Below are positions 17,696-24,763 of a stretch of DNA of 28,815 bases, one piece after another. Position numbers and translations under genes: made by a program. Position 1 is the stretch's first letter, and each line of letters begins with the position of its first letter. The notes below the pieces were generated by a model, which was given only the letters and a program-made list of their open reading frames with translations, ran no database searches and was not told the DNA's origin. The stretch comes from Phycisphaerae bacterium (lineage in GTDB: Bacteria > Planctomycetota > Phycisphaerae > Phycisphaerales > SM1A02), in contig JABJDN010000150.1 in the NCBI GenBank assembly GCA_018665385.1, positions 1-28,815 of the forward strand, read 5' to 3'.

Positions 17696-17710
17696 GTACA
17701 GAAACTGCTT

Positions 17711-18157
17711 TTAGGCCTCGTAGTACTTTTGCTTACTCTTAATGACTGGTAGCACATCTTCAAATGCAGCTGGCGTAGGAATTGACCAAACGGCCCAATT
17801 TGTCCTATGCGGTGGCAGAGCCAACTCCAAACCATCACGAACAAACCGCTTTAGTCGACGAGTAGAAAGTTGCTCAATAAAATCATGCGTAAGTGGGGCT
17901 GCAATTTGAAGGTTTTCTTCAGCAGGAACCAAAATAGCTAATGGCTCTTCAAGAAAATCAGACATGAACGCAACAGTCCAATACCAGCATTCCCCGTACC
18001 ATTTCACATCTGTAGTAACGTTCTCGAGGCCTACTATTTTCGATATAGACTTGTCAAAAGACTTTTTAGCATCGTTAATAACGAGCTTTCGCAAGCTTTC
18101 GATACTAGGGGTATTGAATTCGTCTGTCCAAATTGAAGGTGGGGCGTATTTTGCCAT
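17711..18157 (-). CDS. Conserved-looking hypothetical protein, DUF3788-like
   Basis: A soluble protein of 148 residues without signal peptide or membrane segment. The pattern of aromatic residues (VKWYGECWYWTVAF), a strand with AILVP, and the ending VLPVIKSKQKYYEA resemble small DUF3788-type proteins of unknown role, but the match is by eye and weak. The ATG at 18157 is about 30 bases from the TTG that could start the divergent receiver gene, so the two probably share a promoter region. I cannot assign a function. Confidence 0.65.
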   Translation of the reverse strand: MAKYAPPSIWTDEFNTPSIESLRKLVINDAKKSFDKSISKIVGLENVTTDVKWYGECWYWTVAFMSDFLEEPLAILVPAEENLQIAAPLTHDFIEQLSTRRLKRFVRDGLELALPPHRTNWAVWSIPTPAAFEDVLPVIKSKQKYYEA

Positions 18158-18234
18158 TGATTATGCTCCGCATGTGTACGTGAGAATTGAGGCATGATAG
18201 CATACACAGTGTGAATACGACAACACCACAATCA

Positions 18235-18645
18235 ATGCCAGAAGTTGACCTGTCAACTGCGTCTATTTTGCTCGTAGATGATAATGCCCAAAACCTAGAA
18301 TTGATGCAAGCTTTTCTAGACGAGCTACCCTGCAAGCTTAGAACGGCCTCTGATGGCGTTGAAGCAATTGAGAGTATCGATAGGGAGCAACCTGATCTTG
18401 TCATTCTCGACGTCATGATGCCACGGATGAGCGGATTCGAAGTCTGCCAAAAAATCAAATCTCAACCTTCTACTCGAGATATAGTGGTAATCATGGTAAC
18501 TGCCCTCAATGAAGTGAGCGATTACGAACGAGCAGTGGAATGCGGTACCAATGATTTCATCACGAAACCAGTCAATAAGCTTGAACTTATCACTAGAGTT
18601 CGTACTTTGCTCGAACTTGCCCTTGTAAAACAATCATTTGAGTAA
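18235..18645 (+). CDS. Stand-alone response regulator receiver domain, PleD-like
   Basis: A single receiver domain with all key residues. From the ATG at 18235 these are acidic pair D15/D16 (LLVDDN), phospho-acceptor D59 (VILDVMMPRMSG), T89 (VTALN) and K111 (TKPVNK). The stretch GFEVCQKIKSQPSTRDIVV and TKPVNKLELITRVRTLLEL are close to the first receiver of PleD, whose family members feed cyclic-di-GMP control, but no output domain is attached. It would act by binding a partner. The start is uncertain: TTG at 18187 and GTG at 18211 are also in frame, and none has a clear ribosome site. No histidine kinase is nearby. Confidence 0.92.
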   Translation: MPEVDLSTASILLVDDNAQNLELMQAFLDELPCKLRTASDGVEAIESIDREQPDLVILDVMMPRMSGFEVCQKIKSQPSTRDIVVIMVTALNEVSDYERAVECGTNDFITKPVNKLELITRVRTLLELALVKQSFE

Positions 18646-18659
18646 TTCATCCAATTTCG

Positions 18660-18813
18660 CTCTTTTTTTGACCAGGTCAAAGACCTGGTATTAGGCACTC
18701 CGATACAGGGCCAAAGACAAAAGCCTGACCCGCGCTCGGTGAGAAGTTGACGAGGGGAGTCATACAACTACTGACAAAGGGGGGGCCAGGCTTCTGCGAA
18801 GGGAAGCGATTTT
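18660..18813. other. Structured, GC-richer gene-free stretch: possible ncRNA or REP/MITE-like element
   Basis: This lies between the convergent receiver gene and the 66-residue protein gene, and it is visibly richer in G and C than its surroundings. It holds a perfect hairpin ACCAGGTC-AAA-GACCTGGT (18671-18689). A longer-range pair is AAGCCTG at about 18719-18725 with CAGGCTT at 18787-18793, next to CCC and GGG runs, and ACTCC near 18697 could pair with GGAGT near 18756. No reading frame in it looks coding. AAGCCTGaCCC/GGGccAGGCTT palindromes recall REP sequences associated with RAYT transposases, but no such gene is in the window. I do not match it to a known riboswitch or RNA family. Confidence 0.45.
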
Positions 18814-18815
18814 TT
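18790..18815 (+). terminator. Probable intrinsic terminator on the plus strand
   Basis: Stem GCTTC (18790-18794) pairs with GAAGC (18803-18807), followed by GA and six T (18810-18815). It would end a plus-strand transcript coming from the receiver gene or from the structured stretch before it. The stem is short, so strength is uncertain. The T-run overlaps the stop codon of the gene on the other strand. Confidence 0.5.
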
Positions 18816-19014
18816 ACGCAGCTGGTCTACGCGTGATAGCAGCTGAAGTCCCGGTAGGGCGAACCCAGCCACGACTGCCACGTGGTTCTAGCGTAATGAG
18901 CAAATGCTCGTAATACCTTCTAAGTGCGGCTAAATCGAAGCCTGCTAGCCATTGCATGGGTGCTGTTGGGTTTAATCTGCTGATTGCGTCAATTACTTGG
19001 TTCTTAGAGAGCAT
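18814..19014 (-). CDS. Small protein of 66 residues, unknown function
   Basis: The ATG at 19014 has a good Shine-Dalgarno (AAGGAAG, eight bases upstream), which together with a balanced composition argues for a real gene. The sequence has an amphipathic helical part (QWLAGFDLAALRRYYEHLL), then PRGSRGWVRPTGTSAAI and a basic tail. There is no signal peptide or membrane segment. The positive charge would allow nucleic-acid or ribosome binding, but that is only a guess. I do not recognise a named family. Confidence 0.7.
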   Translation of the reverse strand: MLSKNQVIDAISRLNPTAPMQWLAGFDLAALRRYYEHLLITLEPRGSRGWVRPTGTSAAITRRPAA

Positions 19015-19152
19015 TGTTGTTTCTTCCTTTTAACTGCGTTAAAAAAGCAATCGGACCCCCGGCATAGAATCCATTATTTGATAACTACGGTCAAATCATC
19101 TCTATTGACCAAAAATGTAGGCAAGATTTTTCAATCGCCCTCGGTAGGGGGT

Positions 19153-19189
19153 AAAAAAAACTACACCCACAATATCTTGTGGATGCAGT
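19153..19189 (-). terminator. Strong intrinsic terminator of the SOD/lipoprotein operon
   Basis: Read on the minus strand, a 13-pair stem (19177-19189 with 19160-19172, two G-T pairs, loop GATA) is followed by a run of eight T (complement of 19153-19160). It lies about 45 bases after the stop of the acetolactate-decarboxylase-like gene. On the plus strand the stem is followed by TTTT, so weak bidirectional action is possible. The remainder of 19015-19233 shows nothing else I can name. Confidence 0.9.
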
Positions 19190-19233
19190 TTTCGATGTTC
19201 TAGAATATTATTTTGAGAAAAAAAACGGACGTT

Positions 19234-19962
19234 CTACAGGTCAGGAAGGTACAGTTTTGCACCGTTTGTAAACTCCACCGAATCCAAATGTCCGGTTGCT
19301 GTTGCGCCATCAATATCAAGTAATCCATGAATGTGAATGTTTGATCCATGGTGCGTCATTACGCCGTCTTGGTTTTTTCCAAAAAAACCAATGACCGTGA
19401 TAGGGGTTTGTTTTTCTACGCTCAATTTCCAAGGTTGGAATTCTTCAGCAAGGCCTGGGCTCGCAACTGGACAAAATCCATTTATTACATGCATATGAAA
19501 TTCTGACGCATCACCAATAATGAAAAAAGGGAATGGAATATCAGTATTGAAATCAGCATTGGCTTTCGCAACATGTTCTATTGCTAATTCTAGAGGTGTT
19601 CCAGCCGGCAAAGTAAACTCTTGCCAATCTTCTACATACGCAACTGTTAGGAGCGTAGCAGAATCATGGTTTCCAAACGGACGCGAAGTCGTAGCACTCT
19701 CACTATCAGTTGTAGCAATCCAAACGTTACCGTCAAAAATTGTAATCTCACCATTAAGTTCTGGAAGCGCTCCAACAGCAAATGCATTTGGAAGAGTGGT
19801 TATTTCATCGAAGGTTACTCGAGGTTGAGTATTGCCTTTCCTAAGCGTGTCGCGCATGCCACCATACTGTGTAACTTCTGTGATTTTACTACACCCAAAC
19901 AATGAAACATGCAAAACTAATGGTATAGATGCTATAGAAATTAATCGGTAGGGCAACTGCAT
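19234..19962 (-). CDS. Acetolactate-decarboxylase-like lipoprotein
   Basis: The protein resembles AlsD/BudA, which turns acetolactate into acetoin using a zinc ion. Matching stretches are FAVGALPELNGEITIFDGNVW (beta core) and the zinc site NIHIHG...ATGHLDS, giving candidate ligands H210, H212 and H225. Unlike classical cytoplasmic AlsD it carries a lipoprotein signal peptide: MQLPYRLISIASIPLVLHVS then LFGC with C24 as the lipid site. The ATG at 19962 (242 residues) is preferred to a TTG at 20019, because it places the signal peptide at the N-terminus. It starts inside the last 22 bases of the SOD gene and is the last gene of its operon. Family membership is likely; an envelope location makes the real substrate uncertain. 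Confidence 0.8.
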   Translation of the reverse strand: MQLPYRLISIASIPLVLHVSLFGCSKITEVTQYGGMRDTLRKGNTQPRVTFDEITTLPNAFAVGALPELNGEITIFDGNVWIATTDSESATTSRPFGNHDSATLLTVAYVEDWQEFTLPAGTPLELAIEHVAKANADFNTDIPFPFFIIGDASEFHMHVINGFCPVASPGLAEEFQPWKLSVEKQTPITVIGFFGKNQDGVMTHHGSNIHIHGLLDIDGATATGHLDSVEFTNGAKLYLPDL

Positions 19963-20576
19963 GTCAAGTTTGTGCCTTCTAGTACTGATGCTACGTATGT
20001 CCAGTTTACAACGTTCCAAAATGCTTGAATATAATCTGGTCTACGATTTTGATAATGCAAATAGTACGCATGCTCCCAAACATCAAGCCCAAGTATTGGC
20101 GTTCCACCATTGGTCATGCGGGGGTTATCTTGGTTGGCTGTAGAACAAATTGATAGGTTGCCATCTTTGTCTGCAACAAGCCAAGCCCATCCGGAACCAA
20201 AACGAGTTGCTGCCGCTGCAGCAAATTGTTCTTTGAATGCATCGAATGAACCAAAAGAAGCATCGATAGCAGTAGCTAGTTCGCCTTCTGGGGCATTTGC
20301 ACCGCCAGGCGAAATGACTTTCCAGAATAAAGAGTGATTGCAGTGACCGCCACCATTGTTTCTTACAGCTCCACGAATGTTCTCTGGTAATGAATCAAGT
20401 GATGAAATGAGTTCGCATACTGTCTTTGATCCTAGATCAGTACCTTCAACAGCAGCATTCAACTTTGCTACATAGCCAGCGTGGTGCTTATCGTGATGGA
20501 TTTCCATGGTACGAGCATCTATGTTTGGTTCGAGTGCGTTGAAAGCGTATCCGAGTTCTGGTAATTCGTATGTCAT
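19941..20576 (-). CDS. sodA: Superoxide dismutase, Mn type
   Basis: This enzyme turns superoxide into hydrogen peroxide and oxygen. All four metal ligands are present: H27 (MEIHHDKHH), H81 (GGGHCNHSLFW), D165 and H169 (LDVWEHAYYLHY). The TANQDNP stretch, with Gln in the second shell, points to manganese rather than iron. There is no signal peptide, so it is cytoplasmic. The ATG has a clear AAAGGA Shine-Dalgarno and lies 16 bases after the stop of the CRTAC1-like gene, with the lipoprotein gene overlapping its end. The C-terminus is a little longer than usual and contains two cysteines (TCSCPTD). Confidence 0.97.
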   Translation of the reverse strand: MTYELPELGYAFNALEPNIDARTMEIHHDKHHAGYVAKLNAAVEGTDLGSKTVCELISSLDSLPENIRGAVRNNGGGHCNHSLFWKVISPGGANAPEGELATAIDASFGSFDAFKEQFAAAAATRFGSGWAWLVADKDGNLSICSTANQDNPRMTNGGTPILGLDVWEHAYYLHYQNRRPDYIQAFWNVVNWTYVASVLEGTNLTCSCPTD

Positions 20577-20592
20577 AATGTTTTCCTTTGTG

Positions 20593-22224
20593 TTAATTGT
20601 AGTCTAATGCGTGCAGGCCTTGCTCAAGTTCACCGAAACTTGTGGTAGTTCCATCTACCCAATGGACTGTTACATCTTGTAGAGAAGTAGCATTTCCAAG
20701 TCCAATATGAACTCGCGGATCGTTTGATGCCATGTAGCTCCATGCGCTTTGCACGGGTTTAGTGATAATTGTCCCATTCCTGTTAGCTGTAACAAATGCT
20801 CCAAGGGCTGGCGAATCGAATTTATTTCGAACATCGAGCAACACTGAATTCGATTTGTCTGGATGCACGTTCATTAACAAATACGCTGGAGCGTCTTTAT
20901 TAATAACTAAAATATCAATACCACCATCATTATTAATATCCCCAAAAACAGCCGCTCGACTTGTGTGCACTTTAGCATTATCTACAACTGTAATTGGTTG
21001 CCAACTTTTGCTGTCCCCGATCAGAAAGTGGTTTGGTTCAGCGAATGGATCGGAGGTACTTGCATCTCCTATTTGCTGGACGCGTCCATTAGCTTCGTAT
21101 ATATCTAGATGCCCATCGTTGTTGAAGTCAACTAGGCCAAGACCAAATCTTGTTGCGTGCCGAGTTGAAGTGCGAATGCCATGCTGGGCAGTAACATCAG
21201 TAAAGAATTCTCCATCGTTTCTGTAGAGGGAATCACTTTCGCCGAATAAATTACAAACCAAGATGTCAAAATCTCCATCGTTATCAAAATCTTCTGTAGT
21301 CACGCCCATGCCTGCTTTAGCCTTGCCTTCTTCATCAAGTGCGCAACCGCGTATGGGGGCGACATCTGTGAACGTCAAGTCCCCGTTATTCATCCACAGT
21401 TGATCCGCCATCCCATCGTTGGCAACAAAAATATCGATGAGGCCATCTCCAGTGTAGTCGTTGCATAGAACGCCAAGGCCAGTGCCTGTCTGAGTAGAAA
21501 ATCCAGCAAGTAGAGATATGTCTGTAAATGTTCCGTCGCTATTATTTAGGTATAAAGTGTCACGAGCAGGGGCCATATAATTCGTTGGCGAACAATAATC
21601 TTTACTCCCTTTAGCGTTGTAACAATTGAGCTTCAAGCCATGTTCCCACATTAGATAATTAACGACAAATAAGTCTAAATCGCCATCGGAATCTATGTCT
21701 ACAAATGCTGTGCTTGCTCCCCAACCCTCATCTCCAACCGTAGCAAATTGCGTTACATCTGAAAACGTGCCATCACCGTTGTTGTGCAACAGTACATTCG
21801 AACCGACATTCGTAATGTATACATCTTGGTATCCATCGTTATCGTAATCGCCTGTTGTAACTCCCATTCCATACCCTGTATCTCCAGAGTTTGATGTATC
21901 TGTAATGTCTTTGAAGGAACCGTTTTGATTTTCTAATAAAATGTTTCCAACTGCAGTAGACGAAGTAACATTGCCTCCGTTCACAAAATAAATATCCAAG
22001 TCCCCGTCGTTATCAAAATCGAATAACGCTGCGCCTCCGCCTATAATTTCTGGCATATAGAAGTTACCGGTATCGCCACTTGTCCAAATTAAATCATTAT
22101 GGAGAAGTTCCGCTTTATCTTGAAACCAAATCTCATCGGGTATTACATTCGCATTAGGACGTTCGGCGGGACTATCAGTACAACCTGGCAGTAAAAATAA
22201 TAGTAAAAAAAAGTAACGTGTCAT
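20593..22224 (-). CDS. CRTAC1-like FG-GAP/VCBS beta-propeller lipoprotein with ASPIC/UnbV C-terminus
   Basis: A lipoprotein signal (MTRYFFLLLFLLPGC, lipid site C15) is followed by at least seven repeats with a calcium-loop pattern. Examples are DFDNDGDLDIYF, DYDNDGYQDVYI, DIDSDGDLDLFV, DYTGDGLIDIFV, DFNNDGHLDIYE and DINNDGGIDILV. This is the FG-GAP/VCBS type of beta-propeller. The last about 75 residues match the ASPIC/UnbV module (SAWSYMASNDPRVHIGLGN ... VHWVDGTTTSFGELEQG). Such proteins are common in planctomycetes and bind ligands at the cell surface; enzymatic activity is not known. The start overlaps the TPR lipoprotein stop by four bases (ATGA), suggesting the two work together. Confidence 0.93.
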   Translation of the reverse strand: MTRYFFLLLFLLPGCTDSPAERPNANVIPDEIWFQDKAELLHNDLIWTSGDTGNFYMPEIIGGGAALFDFDNDGDLDIYFVNGGNVTSSTAVGNILLENQNGSFKDITDTSNSGDTGYGMGVTTGDYDNDGYQDVYITNVGSNVLLHNNGDGTFSDVTQFATVGDEGWGASTAFVDIDSDGDLDLFVVNYLMWEHGLKLNCYNAKGSKDYCSPTNYMAPARDTLYLNNSDGTFTDISLLAGFSTQTGTGLGVLCNDYTGDGLIDIFVANDGMADQLWMNNGDLTFTDVAPIRGCALDEEGKAKAGMGVTTEDFDNDGDFDILVCNLFGESDSLYRNDGEFFTDVTAQHGIRTSTRHATRFGLGLVDFNNDGHLDIYEANGRVQQIGDASTSDPFAEPNHFLIGDSKSWQPITVVDNAKVHTSRAAVFGDINNDGGIDILVINKDAPAYLLMNVHPDKSNSVLLDVRNKFDSPALGAFVTANRNGTIITKPVQSAWSYMASNDPRVHIGLGNATSLQDVTVHWVDGTTTSFGELEQGLHALDYN

Positions 22225-23567
22225 TTGATAGCAGAACCTATCGCACTTTGTGCTCTAAGTAAATTTGGATCATCTGGATATTGTCTCAATGATTTTTGCA
22301 AGACCGTAACTGCCGTCGTACGATTGCCCTGTTTTGCAAGTGCAATACATAAACCACCGATACTTCCTGTGCGAGTAGGTGAAATCTGTAAAACTAATTC
22401 GTACTGTTCTTGCGCTTTAGCCCAATCATTTACACGAAGGAACATCTCTGCGTACAACTCTCTTGTCCTTGGATCCGAATCCCCTAATTGAAGTGAATAT
22501 TTAAATGAAGATAAAGCTACAGCGTAATCTTTTTGCTGCGCTGCCAATTTCCCTATAAAAGTGGATGCCAGTACCATCGATGGTTGTAGGGAAAGTGCTT
22601 TTTTTGCAGATTGCATCGCTTCATCCATGGCATTTACGCGGGACATTGCAAATGCCATTGTTAAATGCAAGGGAGCATACTCAGGTGATTTCCTAATAGC
22701 ATTTCCGAGAGTATTGATTGCGTCATTAGGTTTGTTTAGCTGAAGTTGTACGGTAGCTAGATTACTTTGAACATCTGGAGAGTACGGATACGTACGTTCA
22801 ATTGAACGAAGCGTTTGTAGGGCCTCTTGCAAGTTGCCTTTATCAATACAGGAAACCGCTCTATTAAGTTCAGCGGCGAAACCACTTTGGTGTGCTTTCA
22901 TCGCTTCGTACCAAATATCACTTAATTCTGGTGGTCCATTAGATTTTTGTCGTAATAGTTGCAGCGCAAGTTCGCTTTGTCCCGATTGCTGATACGCCTT
23001 TCCCAAAAGATAAAACACATACGGGTGCTTGCCGCCACGGTCGAGCAATGATTGCAGCGTTTTTATTGCTTGTTCTGGAGTACCTAAAGCTAAATACGCT
23101 CTAGATTTACCGATAATTGAAGCGACATCCTTATCATCAGCGGCCAGCGCTGTATTAAATTGTTGCAATGCCTGTTCAGGATTACCAAGATCTAAATACC
23201 AATAGCCTTGCCTCCACACTGCTGGGCCGTATCCGCTAATTTGATTGGCGTGTTGTATTGCTTCCTCGTAGGCTCCTTGCCTGGCTAGTGATAATGCCAA
23301 AAGGTATCGAGCTTGAGAAGAAGAGCGTATTTGCAAAGAATATTCGTATGCTTTTATTGCGTTCAAATGTAGCCCATGGGCATGCAAGTACTGTGCTAAC
23401 TCGAACCAGTCTTCGCCTGTTTTTGCTTGTTCGTAGTTAAGTTGAATAATGCGACTGGCTTCTGGGTCTACGCCATCTAATTCTAGTTGTAATACGGGAG
23501 GTGAATTCTCAGTTCCTGAACAAGAAATGAAACATACACAACAGCACGCAAGTAGAAAGAATCGCAT
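22221..23567 (-). CDS. TPR-repeat lipoprotein
   Basis: The N-terminus MRFFLLACCCVCFISC is a lipoprotein signal with C16 the likely lipid site. The rest is an array of TPR repeats across most of the 448 residues (for example HLNAIKAYEYSLQIRSSSQA, YEEAIQHANQISGYGP, EQALQQFNTALAADDKD). TPRs bind proteins, so it probably scaffolds its neighbour, the CRTAC1-like lipoprotein, with which it overlaps by ATGA. The pairing of TPR and CRTAC1-like genes recurs in planctomycetes by my general knowledge. It starts four bases after the upstream membrane gene. Confidence 0.92.
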   Translation of the reverse strand: MRFFLLACCCVCFISCSGTENSPPVLQLELDGVDPEASRIIQLNYEQAKTGEDWFELAQYLHAHGLHLNAIKAYEYSLQIRSSSQARYLLALSLARQGAYEEAIQHANQISGYGPAVWRQGYWYLDLGNPEQALQQFNTALAADDKDVASIIGKSRAYLALGTPEQAIKTLQSLLDRGGKHPYVFYLLGKAYQQSGQSELALQLLRQKSNGPPELSDIWYEAMKAHQSGFAAELNRAVSCIDKGNLQEALQTLRSIERTYPYSPDVQSNLATVQLQLNKPNDAINTLGNAIRKSPEYAPLHLTMAFAMSRVNAMDEAMQSAKKALSLQPSMVLASTFIGKLAAQQKDYAVALSSFKYSLQLGDSDPRTRELYAEMFLRVNDWAKAQEQYELVLQISPTRTGSIGGLCIALAKQGNRTTAVTVLQKSLRQYPDDPNLLRAQSAIGSAIK

Positions 23568-23571
23568 TTGT

Positions 23572-24741
23572 TTATTGTAGGGTACTAGCAGACTTGATAG
23601 GCTTGCCGCATTCAGGACAATTGACGCAGTCTTCCAGTTTACTTATGTCGTAGCCGCAACTACTGCAGTTTGGAGACTCAATATATAGTTTCATATGCAA
23701 ATTGCAGATACCGCAACGGCTTTTACCGCTGGGTACAAAAAACTCAGAAAGACAACGAGGGCAAACTGCTTGGATTCCTGAGCCGCTGTAGATCGTAAAC
23801 ACAGAAGAACGAAGAAGTTGGCCAACGAGGAGGGCAAGTATCGAAGTAGAACTTAATATACCTAAACCCACTCCAAGCCGCAAAAGCAGTTCAGGAAGTT
23901 GCATATGATTTGCGTTGTAATACACAGCGATAGCAAACAACAGTATTGCAGCGGAAGTAAGAATACAAGTAGGAATTTCAGCCCACCGAATAGATTTAGA
24001 AGCTGGGCGGAAATGAATAATATTCAGCACAGCTAAAAAAGCAGCAAGGCATCCTGTAGAGAGAATGAACAAGAACAAGGAATTATTATCCTCAATTGAT
24101 CCGCTAGTTGTAAAGAGGGCGATTTGCGATGCAACAATGCATGTCACAGCGAAACCAATTGATACACCCATATACAAATTATTTCGCCGAATAGCGCAAA
24201 GCACAAGCAGTGGAAATAAGGTCTGCAGTGGATACGCAACGTATTCTGCTCTACTGGTAAGAACCGAAGAATTACCCGACCAGATAACGACTAGCCATAG
24301 CAACAAACAAATCAGCCAAACGCTAGAAAGAATAGCACCCGATAGACGGATTTTTTTATGCGGCGTGCAAAGGAAACCTAATGAGACCAAGATTCCGCAA
24401 CCTGCAATCAATAATGCGCTTCCGGCGAATTTTTCTTCTACATTGCTCGTATTGAAGAATGATTTGGTTAGGTAATGAGCCCAAATCGCAATCACTACAC
24501 AAAAGTACACGCACAACATGGTGAAGCCAAGAGAAATTCCAAAAGACTTGGTATTTGGCACTTCGCTTCGTTGCACCGAAAACAAAAGAAACGCTGAACA
24601 TGCCGCTGTTAGTATTGCTGTACCCAACAAACGTCCAGTAATTCCTGTGCCTCCAGGAAGGAAAATTGCTAGTAGGCCTGAAACTGCTGCAATTCCAAGT
24701 GAACATAATAAAACACGTACTGTAATTTTACGGTAATCCAT
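23572..24741 (-). CDS. Polytopic membrane protein with C-terminal double zinc ribbon
   Basis: About ten hydrophobic segments fill residues 5-315. A short C-terminal tail follows with four or more CxxC knuckles: C327/C330, C343/C346, C359/C362 and C375/C378, as in CPRC...CGIC and CSSC...CPEC. This is a double zinc-ribbon layout. The tail would lie in the cytoplasm or periplasm depending on topology. No transport motif is recognised. The ATG at 24741 (389 residues) is preferred to a TTG at 24759, though no strong Shine-Dalgarno is present for either. It is the first gene of the operon that continues to the TPR lipoprotein, CRTAC1-like protein, SOD and the acetolactate-decarboxylase-like gene. 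Confidence 0.85.
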   Translation of the reverse strand: MDYRKITVRVLLCSLGIAAVSGLLAIFLPGGTGITGRLLGTAILTAACSAFLLFSVQRSEVPNTKSFGISLGFTMLCVYFCVVIAIWAHYLTKSFFNTSNVEEKFAGSALLIAGCGILVSLGFLCTPHKKIRLSGAILSSVWLICLLLWLVVIWSGNSSVLTSRAEYVAYPLQTLFPLLVLCAIRRNNLYMGVSIGFAVTCIVASQIALFTTSGSIEDNNSLFLFILSTGCLAAFLAVLNIIHFRPASKSIRWAEIPTCILTSAAILLFAIAVYYNANHMQLPELLLRLGVGLGILSSTSILALLVGQLLRSSVFTIYSGSGIQAVCPRCLSEFFVPSGKSRCGICNLHMKLYIESPNCSSCGYDISKLEDCVNCPECGKPIKSASTLQ

Positions 24742-24763
24742 GTGAAAATGATAACTCAAAGAG

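Noticed and set aside
18671..18689. Perfect hairpin as an intrinsic terminator
   Set aside because: On the plus strand the T-run comes before the stem, and on the minus strand an A-run follows, so the usual stem-plus-T layout is absent.
18690..18790. Cyclic-di-GMP-I riboswitch, suggested by a CAGGGCcAAA-like stretch near a PleD-like gene
   Set aside because: The second half of the conserved core and the tetraloop-receptor layout do not fit, and it lies downstream of, not before, the receiver gene.
18646..18816. RNase P RNA, tmRNA or 6S RNA
   Set aside because: No conserved P4 core, no tRNA-like end and no long rod with central bubble could be found; it is also too short for the first two.
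18997..19203. Open frame of 68 residues on the plus strand
   Set aside because: It crosses the start region of the 66-residue gene and the operon terminator, has no ribosome site and an odd composition.
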